A stretch of 64,000 nucleotides of DNA from the NCBI GenBank assembly GCA_946807835.1, contig OX327705.1, positions 16,832,501 through 16,896,500 on the forward strand, written 5' to 3'. Below, in pieces: positions 47,061 through 59,146 of the stretch. The stretch comes from Ailanthus altissimus (lineage: Eukaryota; Streptophyta; Magnoliopsida; Sapindales; Simaroubaceae). Within the stretch, counting starts at the first letter, position 1, and every line of letters starts with the position of its first letter. The notes beneath the pieces were generated by a model. That model did no database searches. It saw only the letters and a list, made by a program, of their open reading frames with translations, and was not told where the DNA came from. Both the position numbers and the translations under genes were made by a program.

Positions 47061-47800
47061 GGAAGAATGGCCTATTTTTTCTGACATTCTTGATATGAAG
47101 CGACTTAGCATGACGATTCTGCTAGTCAGTGTCTGAATTTCCTTAGAGGTACAAGGAACTATAAAGTTTTGTAGTGCTTGAATTTGAGGTGGATCTACTT
47201 CGATTCCACGTGTACTAATTACGTGCCCTAGAAAGGTTCTAGATGAAATTCTGAAGATGCATTTAGATGGGTTCAATCAAACTCAATATTTTCAAAGTGC
47301 ATTGAAGACTTCCTGTAGGTCTGCAATGTGATTTTTTTGCCTTTTTGGTCTTGACAACTGTGTTGTCAATATAAGCTTCCATTGTTTTTTCGATTAATTT
47401 ACTAAAGACTTTGGTTATTAGCCTTTGAAAAGTTTCTCCTACATTCTTGAGGCCGAAAGACATTCTATAACAATAGATTCCTTTTTTTGTAATGAAACTA
47501 GTCTTTTTCTCATTTTCGCTGGCCATTTTGATTTAGTTGTACCCACTGTACGCATTAAGAAATGACAAGCATTCATAACCTGTTGTTGCGTCTACCATTT
47601 GGTCTATTTTAGGTAAAAGAAAGGGATCTTTAGGCGTGGCTTTGTTGAGGTTTGTATAATCAACACATACCCTCCACTTTCTGTTTTTTTTTTCCAACTA
47701 TAACTACGTTGGAGAGCCATTTGGGGTACTTCACTACTTTGTTGAGCCTGATTTTTAGTAATTGGTCTACTTCATCACTTATGATCTTGTTCCTTCTGAG
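47060..47800 (-). pseudogene. Reverse transcriptase of the Tat element
   Basis: Minus-strand order: VVKYPKWLSNVVIVGKKK near 47740-47690, VCVDYTNLNKATPKDPF-like sequence at about 47670-47620, GYECLSFLNAYSGYN near 47590-47545, MSFGLKNVGETFQRLITKVF near 47465-47400, then AYIDN at 47362-47376 and FLGHVISTRGIEVDPPQIQA at 47240-47180. The catalytic YIDD has become YIDN (47362-47373), and a stop follows GYN. It is not functional. Confidence 0.85.
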
Positions 47801-48469
47801 TGTGAAGCACCTTTTTTTTTTATGTCTAACTAGTTTGTAATCCTTTTAAATATTTAGTTTGTGACTCATAACTTCAGGATCAATTCCTATCATATCTTTA
47901 TAAGACCAGACGAAGATATCATAGTTCCTGATAAAATGTTTTGTCAATTGTTGTCGTTCTCTTTTTTAGAAATAGGTTCTCGGAAGAACTTTTCGATTAA
48001 AGGCTTAGGATTCAAAACTATTTCCTATGTCTTCTCAGTGCTTGGCAACATGTACTCTTTTTCATTAGGAATCCCTTTTGGCCATCGATCAAGTAATTGC
48101 TATTTATTGTTAGCCTCATCGAAAGGAAGCGTGGGTTGGTCTTTTGTTGTACTGGTTTCAGGTTCTTCTTCAGTTAGGTTAGCCTTTAAAGAGTTGGTGT
48201 CATACTATTTTGCTTGTATTTGTTCCCCTCTTATGTTTACTATCCTTAGTCTTGTGGCTGAGATGCATTTCAGTACCTGGTGCAGTGTAGAGGGGATGAC
48301 TTTCATATAATAGATCTAGAAGCATCCCACAATGGTAGTGTAGGCAGTGGGTACTTGGACTACTAAATAGTTGACATCCAACCTTTTACCAGCAGCAAAG
48401 ACAGGTAAGGTGACCATTTTTTTTTACTTGTACTTTTGCTCCACTGAAGGCAATTAGTTCTGTATTATA

Positions 48470-48660
48470 AGGTCCTAGGCCTTTTTAATTTTAGTTTTAA
48501 CCCTTAAAATACTTCCCAAAATAAGATGCCGTGGCTATTGCCTCCGTCTACTAACATCCTCTTTACTGTGGCTTTAGCGATGTTTAGACTGATCACAAAA
48601 GGATACAGATGTGGCATTGTAATATCCATTAGGTCTTGTCATGAGAATTTAACTTTCCCA
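48470..48660 (-). pseudogene. Aspartic protease of the Tat element
   Basis: Minus strand: PHLYPFVISLNIAKATVKRM then LVDGGNSHGILFWEVF (family: VKRILVDxGSSVDILFWEAF). The D-[ST]-G active site reads D-G-G. It lies directly left of the Tekay insertion point at 48736-48740; the gag of the same element is to the right of the Tekay element. Confidence 0.7.
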
Positions 48661-48740
48661 AGTTCTTAGGTGATCAGGTATAAGGTTAATGTGTTGGCAA
48701 TTCCCTGTCGTTGTATTTTAGAGGCTCTTCAGAACAAAGG

Positions 48741-51523
48741 TGTAATATTCAATTCCTATTAGTAGTATTGGTGCCTAGATTTCGGTATAAAGCAACTAAG
48801 ACACTATAGGGTTACTCGATTTTAACCCTATTAGAAATATTTTCTTTATAGTGCGCATGTGAGATATTAGATCTAATTTGATAATTTCACACTCGATCGG
48901 AGCGCCGGACGACCCTAGAATATTTTTGGAATTTTTCTCTATTGGCTTAGAAAAGAAAATCCTAATTTACTACATGAATTTCCATTTAAGGGTGATGTAT
49001 GGAACAAGCCTTTGTTGAGAAACATAATCCATATATTAGAGAATGGACCAATTAGAAGAAATCTCATGGATTGCCAAGTTGAAAATTCTAGTTAGTTTTT
49101 TGGACTATTTTAACTAGATAGTTACAAATGAACTAATTACATAATTAGTTTTCAACTAATGAAAAATTAGTAATTTTAAGTAAGTTGAAAGGCAAAATGG
49201 TCAATTGAAGGAACACTATATATATGTTGGAAGTGTGTAGAAATTTGAAGAGAACTAAAAGCAAACACTTAGAGCAAAAGAGAGAAAATTCAAGCTTGAA
49301 GGGGGGGTGCTGCTACAGTGACCTTTCAAGTTTTTTTTTTCATGCTTTTTCATGCTTAATCAAGCAAAAATAAGGTTACATGCCAATCCCTAAGCTCAAT
49401 TGAAGCCTCAATTAGTAAAAATTCAAGAAAAATAGATAAGAAAAGCATTGTTTTATAAGTTTGAGAAGTGGGCTTTCAAGAATGCTTCAATTGATATTCT
49501 TGTGTGTGTTCTTGGCTTAGATTGAGTTGAATTCTAGTAGGAGCTTGAAGGCGTCATCAATTTGAAGAAATTGGCAAGGTAAGAATTAGAAGTTTTGGTA
49601 ATTTTGATGTAGAGATTTCAATTGGTTGTAATTAGGCCTTTAGAATGAAATTGGCTTGATTTTATTATAATTGGAACAAGAAATTGAGGAAAGGAATGTG
49701 TTGGAACCTACGGTGAAATTCTGCCACTTTAGGAAAGTTAGGGATTGAGTGGTGTTTTGATTGAGTTGTTATATGTAAATGGTGCATATTGTAAATTGAA
49801 TGTATATGGTTGATGGAAAAACCAAAAATGAAGAAAATAGGACATAATTGTCCATTTTAGAAAGGTGAAGGGCAATTATGTCCAATCAAGTTATAAGGCG
49901 TTCAATAATTTTCAGAGCGCCGGATGGTGAGTTAGATTAGATTAAATAACTCCGTAAATAAAATTCGGAAAGTAGTATGCATCCGGGCTTTGTATGCCGA
50001 TTAGAGCGTTTAGTAGTTAAATGAGATTCTAGCATTCGATTTAGTTCTAAATGTCATTTGTGGCGTGTAGGTGAAGATAACCAAGAGCGGTAACGGGAGC
50101 AAAAATCAGGAGCGAAATTGAGCGCGGAGCAGTTGTGGGTGGAAATTTGCTATTTCTTTTACTTTTTGTTTATTATGTTTTCGCATAATGAATATGTATG
50201 TTTTATGAGCTTTTGATGCATAAACATGATTTATGATATTGATATATATTTATAGACATGCTTTTACATGTTCGATTTGAGAAACAGTTTTAAAATTTCT
50301 GCATTTGTTTTAAAGGCCATTGGTATCCTCAGATTGTAGTGGTGATGATTGTATTAGACCCGGGTGGTATATCCCGTGCACATGGGCAGGTCTTGGGGTG
50401 TGTGTCACTAACTCCGAAAAGTCGGGATGTCGAGTCATGTGAGTCGCCCTATGTGTACGGGGTATTGTCTCGCTATATATATACGATGTAGGATTCCGCT
50501 ACATAGCCAGTGAGATGTCACTGTGGGTGCTGCTAGTTGAGGTGCCCCGTGACCTACTCATGTGTGCAGTGCTAGTTGAGTCGCTGTGTGAGTATAGAGC
50601 TTTAGAGTTACAATTGGTACAGTTTAAAAAGAAAATGGCCGAGCGAGGATTTTACTAGTTTTTGATTTACCGATAGCATTTATGCATTTATATGCACATA
50701 GCTGTTATTATGTTATACAGATTCTGGATATTGTTTTCCAAAGATGTAGATAAAATCCGCTCGGCAAGATTTCATTAGCATATGATATTAGAAACAATTT
50801 TACAATTTTACATCAGTTTTAGAAGCATAATTTCTGCATGAACTTTAGAATTTGCTATTTATACATAATGTTATTTTATTTGAAATCTTATTTGCACTCA
50901 TTGAGCTCCTTTAGCTCACCCGTTTTGTGTTTTATGTTTTCTAAACCTCTTTCCCAAGTGCAAGTCTCGATACGTAAACTGCTGATTCTCCTATTGCCGA
51001 GTAGTAGGCCAAATTCGAAGATCATTTTTGTACATGTAAATGTGCTAAATAGCACTCTTTACTTTATGCATAGTAGTTGTAGGCATGTATATTTGTATGT
51101 ATGTTTTGAACCAACAAGAAAAGAATTCGAGATTATGATGATTATTTTTTATTTTCATGCGTATGCTCATTTTGTGATTTAAATGAATAATTGAGTCGTG
51201 TTGGACATGATTTGGAAAGGACCGGAGGTCCGAATTGGTAGTATTGAGAAGTGTTTGAAATAGAAGTGATATTTATTTGCATGTTTTATATGAGTTTTTT
51301 GAAAAACAGGAGAAACTCTGCCCATTTTTTTTTAAAGAGAAATTAAGATGCTGTTTTTATGTATATTACAAGATTTTCTCAGTAATAGCAAGAATTAAAA
51401 AGGGGTTCGCCTCACAGAATTTCTCAACTTACCCAGTTAGGTTTGGAGGAACTTTTGTCGGGGTGCTCGGTAGGGCCGTTGGGATCTATGGTAGAGGGTC
51501 TCGAGTCGGGTTGGGTCCTGTCA
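48741..51523 (+). mobile_element. 5' LTR of a Tekay-like chromovirus
   Basis: 2783 bp, TGTAATATTC to CCTGTCA. The left flank AAAGG (48736-48740) equals the right flank of the element (59142-59146). A TATA box CTATATATAT is at 49216-49225, so U3 is about 480 bp and the R/U5 part about 2.3 kb. In a stretch of about 315 nt near 50341-50655 that I compared with the 3' LTR by eye there are about 25 differences, mostly transitions. Confidence 0.95.
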
Positions 51524-51526
51524 GAG

Positions 51527-51538
51527 TGGTATCAGAGC
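51527..51538 (+). promoter_or_regulatory. Primer binding site of the Tekay-like element
   Basis: TGGTATCAGAGC, complementary to initiator Met tRNA, three bases after the LTR end. Confidence 0.95.
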
Positions 51539-51673
51539 ATGATTTTTGAAGTTTTAGTTAAAAAGATCATTTTTAGAATGAGATTCTTGAAATTGCATGC
51601 ATATTTTTCTAAGTTTAGTAAGTTGAATTCTTTGCATTTGATAATCATTTGCATCACTAAATTTTCAGAAAAT

Positions 51674-52698
51674 ATGCATCGTCATGGAGGCCCATGTACT
51701 AAGAGAACAGCTGCGGAGGCTTTTGTGCCTGAAGAGGAGCAGGGAAATGAGTCGGTAAATGTTCCTACGCCTCAGACCCCTCCTGAATCATCTCAACTCG
51801 TTGAGCCAGAGGGTGGAAACGTGAATATAGCTCAAATGGCCCAGATACTGGCAGCGGCGATCCAGCAGCCGCGAGAGACTGGAGTGTCCATTGAGCGCGC
51901 CAAGAAATTGGGCGCTAAGCCTTATGATGGTACCAGAGATCCGGAGAGAGCCTTATCTTGGTTAGAGAATAATGAAGAAATTTTTCAGGTTATGGGATGT
52001 ACGGAAGAGCAGATGGTGGTATATTCTGCATTTCTACTGAAGGAAAGAGCGAAAGATTGGTGGAAGGCCCTACAAAGGAGGAATGCCGATGGGGTGTCTT
52101 GGGCGCTTTTCAAAGAGGAATTTCTGAATAAGTTCTACCCCAAAAGTTATAAAGATGTGAAGATAGAAGAATCTTTCAAGCTTGAACAAGGTTCCTTCTC
52201 GGTGGCAGAGTACGAGAAGAAGTTTTCAGAGCTCCTCCGTGCCGTTCTCTTTATAGCCAATAATGAGAAGCAGAAGGCTAATCGATTTGCAGTGGGTGTT
52301 AATCCACGAATCAGGGCGTATGTGGTATCGGCAGCCCACACTCAGTATGGCGCATTGGTGGAAGCTGCAACTCGGGTTGAAAGAAGCATGGCAGTCATCC
52401 CTAAACCGAAACAGCAGGGCCAGAAAAGAGGTTGGTCAGGTGGTTCTCGAGGAGGACCGAGTAAATTCACCTAAACAGAAGAGAGATCTATATGGTCTCG
52501 CAGCCAGAAATCAAGCCAAGGAGCTCAATCCAGTAAGCTTCCGTTCGGCAACCATCGGCCGAATTCTGAAGCACTAAGGAGAGTTGGAAGAATTTCCTGG
52601 TGTGTAATAAATATGGCAAGGTCCATCCGGGGAATTGTAGAAAGGGGACTACTGGGTGTTATAAGTGCGGTCAAGAGGGTCATTATATGAGAGATTGC
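51674..52698 (+). pseudogene. gag of the Tekay-like element with CCHC zinc knuckle
   Basis: Start ATG at 51674 (MHRHGGPCTKRTAAEAF). The retrotransposon gag domain follows (AKKLGAKPYDGTRDPERALS, then FLLKERAKDWWKAL, FYPKSYKDVKIEESFKLEQG, FSVAEYEKKFSELLR). The frame stops at 52474. A CCHC knuckle CYKCGQEGHYMRDC is at 52657-52698 in a different frame, so at least one frameshift and further stops separate the two. Gag would form the particle and bind element RNA. The upstream extension of this frame to 51443 is in the LTR and is not coding. Confidence 0.92.
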
Positions 52699-52889
52699 TC
52701 GAATGATGGAGCTAGTAGTAAGTTAGAAGATAGATCACCAGCTCCGGGATAAACCAGTGGCGATCGAGGGCTGATTCGAGGAGGTCCCTAATTCAAAAGA
52801 TTGAGCAGCGCGAGCCAGCCTAGTAGGGGAGCCGGTCGAGGAGGATCATTTGGAGGATCGTAAAGAAGACCGTATACCCAGGCCAGGGT

Positions 52890-53274
52890 ATTTACGGTGA
52901 CTCAACATGAGGCGGATGCGGCCCCAGAAGTTGTGACAGGTACAATGTCAATTTTTGATCGAGATGCTTATGTACTGATAGATCCTGGAGTGACCCTTTC
53001 TTTTATTTCTTTGGAGTTTGCTACAAATGCTAGTATAGCGCTCCAGTTATTAGATGGCGCGGTAATAGTGTCTCTTTCTACCGAAGACTCCATTGCAGTA
53101 GAAACGGTTTATAAGAGTAGTAAAATCAGTATTGAGAGCCAAAAGTTTGTGGCGGATTTGATTATGTTGGCCATCAGTGAGTTTGATATGATTTTAGGGA
53201 TGGATTGGTTGTCCAAGTATCGAGCCTCAATGGATTGCTTCCGGAAAGAAGTCAGATTATGTAGCCCAGGCTGA
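52890..53274 (+). pseudogene. Retropepsin-like protease of the Tekay-like element
   Basis: VVTGTMSIFDRDAYVLIDPG then VTLSFISLEFA: the active-site block of chromovirus protease (LIDPGATHSFIS), with L in place of H. Later FDMILGMDWLSKYRASMDC is the conserved ILGMDWL block. The frame ends with TGA near 53272-53274; the RT frame resumes at 53428. Confidence 0.9.
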
Positions 53275-53409
53275 ACAAAAATTATTTTTTGTGGGGTGCG
53301 AAAATCACTTTCCGCCAGCATGGTGTCAGTAATAAGGGCAAGAGAGATGCTTTGGAAGTCATGTCAGGGGTACTTAGTCTATGCCATAGACGTAAGAAAT
53401 GGTGGAATG

Positions 53410-54657
53410 AAATTATAGGATATTCCGGTGGTTAGAGAGTTTCCGGATGTATTCCCAGAAGATCTTCCAGGCTTGCCTTCAGATAAAGAAATAGAGTTTA
53501 AAATAGAAGTAGCCCATGGAACGCAACCAATTTCTAAAGCACCCTATAAAATGGCTCCTTCAGAATTGAAAGAACTGAAGGTTCAGTTAGAAGAGTTGGT
53601 GAATAAGGGTTTCATTAAACCGAGTACTTCTCTTTGGGGGGCACCGATTTTGTTTGTAAAGAAGAAAGACAGAAGCATGAGATTATGCATTGATTACAGG
53701 GAACTAAATAAAGTAACAGTGCGTAATCAATATCCACTTTCGAGAATTGATAATTTGTTTGATCAGCTACAGAGAGCCAGAGTATTTTCCAAGATAGATC
53801 TGAGGTCAGGCTATCATCAACTGAAGATCCGGGAGGAATATGTTCCTAAGACGGCTTTTAGGACCCGATATGGGCATTATGAATTCTTGATTATGCCTTT
53901 TGGGCTAACTAATGCCCCAGCTGCTTTTATGGATCTCATGAATAGAGTTTTTTGATCCTATTTAGATCGGTTTATGATAGTATTTATTGATGATATACTG
54001 GTTTATTCAAGCAGTGAGGAAAATCATGCATAACATATGAGGATAATTTTGCAAACCTTAAGAGAGCATCGACTGTACGCTAAACTTAGTAAATGTTAGT
54101 TTTGGCTAGATAGAGTTGCATTTTTTGGGCATGTAATCTCTGCTGAAGGGGTAGCAGTAGATCCTCAGAAGATCGAAGCAATAGTGAATTGGAGACAGCC
54201 CACGAACGTGACGGAGGTTCGTAGTTTCTTAGGTTTGGCCGGATATTATAGGAAGTTTGTAGAGGGATTTTAAAAAATAGCCGCTCCTCTGACTAAACTA
54301 ACCCGGAAAGAAGAGAAGTTTGTATGGTCCGAAGCGTGCCAGCAAAGCTTCGAAGAGCTAAAGCGAAGGTTGACTTCGGCCCCAGTACTTACACTTCTGT
54401 CGGGGAATGACGGATTTACCATATATTGTGATGCTTCCAGGCAAGGTCTAGGTTGTGTGCTAATGCAGAAGGAGAAAGTAATAGCCTATGCTTCCAGACA
54501 ATTAAAGAAGCATGAACAGAACTATCCTATACATGACCTAGAACTAGCTGCAGTAGTTTTTGCTTTAAGAATTTGGAGGCATTATTTGTATGGGGTTCCT
54601 TGCAAGATCTTTACGGATCATAAGAGCCTGCAGTACTTGTTCACACAAAAGAATTGA
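53410..54657 (+). pseudogene. Reverse transcriptase and RNase H of the Tekay-like element
   Basis: One frame with in-frame stops. [54 protein letters not shown] (catalytic D in KID), [18 protein letters not shown], then a stop at 53953, and the active site VFIDDILVYS with F-I-D-D at 53983-53994. Further stops occur near 54031 and 54096 and in the connection (FVEGF, stop). RNase [21 protein letters not shown], the [13 protein letters not shown] block and [11 protein letters not shown], with the D, E and D of the active site. A one-base deletion near 54650 shifts the frame into the integrase. Confidence 0.93.
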
Positions 54658-54659
54658 AT

Positions 54660-56329
54660 ATGAGGCAAAGAAGGTGGCTGGAGCTTATTAAAGATTATGA
54701 GTGCACCTTGGTGTACCATTAAGGAAAAGCTAATGTGGTAGCAGATGCTCTCAGCAGAAAGCCTGTCGGTTCAATAGCTCACTTGAAGGTCGCATATCTA
54801 TCAATGTTGATAGAATTGAGGTCTTTAGGTGTAAAATTAGAATTGTCAGATTCGGGAACACTATTAGCCACATTTCAGGTCCGTCCAATACTGGTTGATC
54901 GGATCAGAGAACTACAAACTCAAGATCCACAAGTAGTTAAATTGAAGGGTGAAATTGAGTCTGGGCAGCGAAAAGATCTTTCAGTGACCTAGGATGGTGT
55001 AGTAACCTTGGGTCAGAGGTTATGTGTTCTGGATGTAAATGAGTTAAGAAGAGAGATTATAGAAGAAGCTCATTCTTCTGCGTATGCTATGCATCCGGGG
55101 AGCACAAAGATGTACCGTACCCTAAAAGAGCACTACTGGTGGAAGGGTATGAAGAAAGATATAGCTAAATTTGTCTTGAGATGCCTAACTTGCCAACAAG
55201 TAAAAGCTGAGCATAAAAAACCTGCAGGGATTTTGTAACCCCTTCCGATTCCAGAGTGGAAGTGGGAGAGAATAACCATGGACTTCGTGATAGGACTTTC
55301 GCGTAGCCAGAGAGGCAGTGACGTAATATGGGTAATTGTTGATAGATTGACGAAATCAGCCCATTTCTTGCCCATTAGAAGTAGTTATCCTTTAGACAAA
55401 TTGGCTCTATTGTATGTAGATGAGGTGGTACGACTTCATAGAGTTCCGGTATCTTTTGTGTCAGATAGGGCTCCACGATTCACTTCTTAATTTTGGCCCA
55501 GCTTATAGAAAGCTCTAGGCACAAAATTGAGTTTTAGTACGGCCTTTCATCCTCAGACGGATGGTCAGTCTGAGCGGACAATTCAGACACTTGAAGATAT
55601 GCTTAAAACGTGTGTTATGGAGTTTAAGGGAAGTTGGGATACTCATCTACCGCTAATGGAGTTCGCCTACAATAATTGCTATCAGACTAGCATCGTGATG
55701 GCACCATATGAAGCATTATATGGAAGAAAATGCAGAACTCCAGTTTGTTGGGATGAGATAGGTGAAAGGAAGATGATCGGCCCAAAAATTATCCAGATTA
55801 CTTCGAAAAAGATTCAACTTATCAGGTAGAGATTGAAAATAGCTAATGATAGACAGAAAAGTTATGCAGATATCAGAAGAAGAGACTTGGAGTTTTAGAT
55901 CGGTGATAAGGTCTTTCTGAAGATATTGCCATGGAAAGGAGTACTAAGATTCAGGAAGCGAGAAAAGCTGAGTCCCCGATATATTAGGCCGTATGGATAG
56001 TTGAAAGAGTTGGAAATGTGGTATATCGTCTACGGTTACCCGAAGATCTGGCTAGAATCCATGATGTGTTTCATGTTTCCATGCTTTGCAAGTATATAGC
56101 AGATCCTTCGCACATCCTAAAGGAACAATTAGTAGAATTGAACGAAAACTTGACCCATGGAGAGAAGCCTGTGTAAATCCTAGACTGGAAAGAGCAAGTG
56201 CTTCGTAACAAAAGCATTCTCTTACTCAAGGTGTTATGGATGAACCATGGAGTAGAAGAAGCCACGTGGGAACGTGAAGATCAGATGCGAGTACAACATC
56301 CCCACCTCTTCGAGACAGGTATGATTTAA
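54660..56329 (+). pseudogene. Integrase with chromodomain-like tail of the Tekay-like element
   Basis: Frame: VADALSRKPVG; HHCC zinc module (EAHSSAYAMHPGSTKMYRTL, LRCLTCQQVKAEH); catalytic core with D in ITMDFVIGL, D in FVSDRAPRFTS and E in GQSERTIQTLEDML. Stops lie at 54990, after GIL, after RFTS and after KIQLIR. After a frameshift near 56000, VVYRLRLPEDLARIHDVFHV and then VLRNKSILLLKVLWMNHGVE, EATWEREDQM, PHLFETGMI end at 56329. This last part is the chromodomain-like tail of Tekay/Del chromoviruses, which in the family steers integration to heterochromatin. Confidence 0.92.
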
Positions 56330-56350
56330 ATTTCGAGGACGAATTTTTTT

Positions 56351-56366
56351 TAAGGATGGGTGAAAT
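56351..56366 (+). promoter_or_regulatory. Polypurine tract region of the Tekay-like element
   Basis: TAAGGATGGGTGAAAT lies directly before the 3' LTR, preceded by GAGGACGAATTTTTTTT, the usual sequence between the pol stop and the 3' LTR in this lineage (typically AAGTGGGGGAGAAT; here less pure). Confidence 0.75.
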
Positions 56367-59141
56367 TGTAATATCCAATTCCTATTAGTAGTATTGGCGC
56401 TTAGATTTCAGTATAGAGCAAATAAGACACTATAGAGTCACTTGATTTTAACCCTATTAGAAATATTTTCTTTATAGTGCGCGCGTGAGATATTAGACAT
56501 AATTTGATAATTTTACACTTGATCGGAGCGCCGGACGACCCTAGAATATTTTTGAAAATTTTCTCTATTGGCTTAGAAAAGAAAATCCTAATTTACTACA
56601 TGAATTTCCATTTAAGGGTGATGTATGGAACAAGCCTTTGTTGAGAAACATAATCCATATATTAGAGAATGGACAAATTAAAAGAAATCTCATGGATTGC
56701 CAAGTTGGAAATTCTAGTTAGTTCTTTGGACTATTCTAACTAGATAGTTACAAATGAACTAATTACATCATTAGTTTTCAACTAATGGCAAATTAGTAAT
56801 TTTAAGTAAGTTGAAAGGCAAAATGGCTAATTGAGGGAGCACTATATATATGTTGGAAGTGTGTAGAAATTTGAAGAGAACTAAAAGTAAACACTAGAGC
56901 AAAAGAGAGAAAATTCGAGCTTGAAGGGGGGTGCTGCTACAGTGACCTTTCAAGTTTTTTTTCCCTGATTTTTCATGCTTACTCAAGCCAAAATAAGGTT
57001 ACATACAAATTCCTAAGCTTAATTGAAGCCTCAATTAGTGAAAATTCAAGAAAAAAAAGGTAAGAAAAGCATTGTTTTATAAGTTTGAGAAGTGGGCTTT
57101 CAAGAATGCTTCAATTGATATTCTTGTGTGTGTTCTTGGCTTAGATTGAGTTGAATTCTAGTGTGGAGCTTGAAGGAGTCATCAATTTGAAGAAATTGGC
57201 AATGTAAGAATTGGAATTTTTGGTGATTTTGATGTAGAGATTTCAATTGGTTGTAATTAGGGCTTTAGAATGAAATTGGCTTGATTTTGTTATAATTGGA
57301 ACAAGAAATTGAGGAAAGGAATGTGTTGGAACCTACGGTGAAATTTTGCCACTTTAGGGAAGTTAGGGATTGAGTAGTGTTTTGATTGAGTTGTTGTGTC
57401 TAAATGGTGCATATTGTAAATTGAATGTATATGATTGATGGAAAAACCAAAAATGAAGAAAATGGGACATAATTGTCCATTTTGAAAAGTTGAAGGGCAA
57501 TTATGTCCAACCAAGTTATAAGGCGTTCAATAATTTTTAGAGCGCCGGATGGTGAGTTAGATTAGATTAAATAACTCCGTAAATAAAAATTGGAAAGTAG
57601 TATGCATCCGGGCTTTGTATGCCGATTAGAGCGTTTAGTAGTTAAATGAGATTCTAGCATTCGATTTAGTTCTAAATGTCATTTGTGGCGCGTAGGTAAA
57701 GATAACCGAGAGCGGTAACGGGAGCAAAAATCGGTAGCGAAATTGAGCACGGAGCGGTTGTGGGTGGAAATCTGCCATTTCTTTTACTTTTCGTTTATTA
57801 TGTTTTCGTATAATGAATATGTATGTTTTATGAGCTTTCAATGCATAAACATGATTTATGATCTTGATATATTCATAGACATGCTTTTACATGTTCGATT
57901 TGAGAAATAGTTTTAAAATTTCTGCATTTGTTTTAAAGGCTATTGGTACCCTCAGATTGTAGTGGTAATGATTGTATTAGACCTGGGCGGTATATCCTGT
58001 GCACATGGGCAGGTCTTGGGGGTGTGTCACTAACTTCGGAAAATCGGGATGTCGAGTCATGTGAGTCGCCCTATGTGTACGGGGTATTGTCTCACTTTAT
58101 GTATGCGATGTAGGATTCCGCTGCATAGCCAGTGAGATGTCACTGTGGGTGCTGCTAGTTGAGGTGCCCCGTGACCTACTCACGTGTGTGGTGCTAATTG
58201 AATCGCTGCGTCAGTATAAAGCTTTAGGGTTACCATTGGTACAGTTTAGAAAGAAAATGGCCGAGCGAGAATTTTACTAGTTTTCAATTTACCGATAGCA
58301 TTTATGCATTTATATGCACACAACAGCTATTATGTTATACAGATTCTGGATAGTTTTTTCCAAAGATGTAGATAAAACCAGCTTGGCAAGATTTCATTAG
58401 CATATGATATTAAAAATCGTTTTTCAATTTTACATCAGTTTTAGAAGCATGATTTTTGCATGAACTTTAGAATTTGCTATTTATACATAATGTTATTTTA
58501 CTTGAAATCTTATTTGCACTCACTGAACTCCTTTAGCTCACCCGTTTTGTGTTTTATGTTTTTTAAACCTCTTTCCTATGTGCAGGTCTCGGTACGTAAG
58601 CTGCTGATTCTCCTATTGCCGAGTAGTGGACCGAATCCGAAGATCATTTTTGTACATGTAAATGTGCTAAATAGCACTCTTTACTTTATGCATAGTAATT
58701 GTAAGCATGTAGATTTGTATGTATGTTTTGAACCAACAAGGAAGGAATTCGAGATTATGATGATCATTTTTTATTTTCATGAGTATGCTCATTTTGTGAT
58801 TTAAATGAATAATTGAGTTGTGTTGGACTTGATTTGGAAAGGACTCGAGGTCCGAATTGGTAGTATTGAGAAGTGTTTGAAATAGAAGTGATATTTCTTT
58901 GAATGTTTTATATGGATTTTTTGAAAAACAGGGGAAACTCTGCCCATTTTTTTTTCAAAGAGAAATTAAGATGCCGTTTTTATGTATATTACAAGATTTT
59001 CTCAGTAATAGTAAGAATTAAAAAGGGGTTCGCCTCGCAAAATTTCTTAACTTACCCAATTAGGTTCGGAGGAATTTCCATCGGGGTGCTCGGCAGAGCC
59101 GCTGGGATCTATAGTAGAGGGTCTCGGGTCGGATCGTATCA
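56367..59141 (+). mobile_element. 3' LTR of the Tekay-like chromovirus
   Basis: 2775 bp, TGTAATATCC to GTATCA, followed by AAAGG (59142-59146), identical to the left target duplication. TATA box CTATATATAT at 56842-56851. Co-linear with the 5' LTR along its length. Confidence 0.95.
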
Positions 59142-59146
59142 AAAGG

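Noticed and set aside
47861..48310. 149-codon plus-strand frame
   Set aside because: It is antisense to the minus-strand Tat protease/RT region, which shows clear family motifs; the plus frame has none.
50838..51182. 114-codon frame kept open in both chromovirus LTRs (also 58460-58804)
   Set aside because: It lies in non-coding LTR sequence and is rich in low-complexity hydrophobic residues. The differences between the two copies mostly change amino acids, so there is no sign of selection for a protein.
51443..51673. N-terminal extension of the chromovirus gag
   Set aside because: This part of the open frame lies in the LTR and across the PBS; the first ATG after the PBS with good family context is at 51674.
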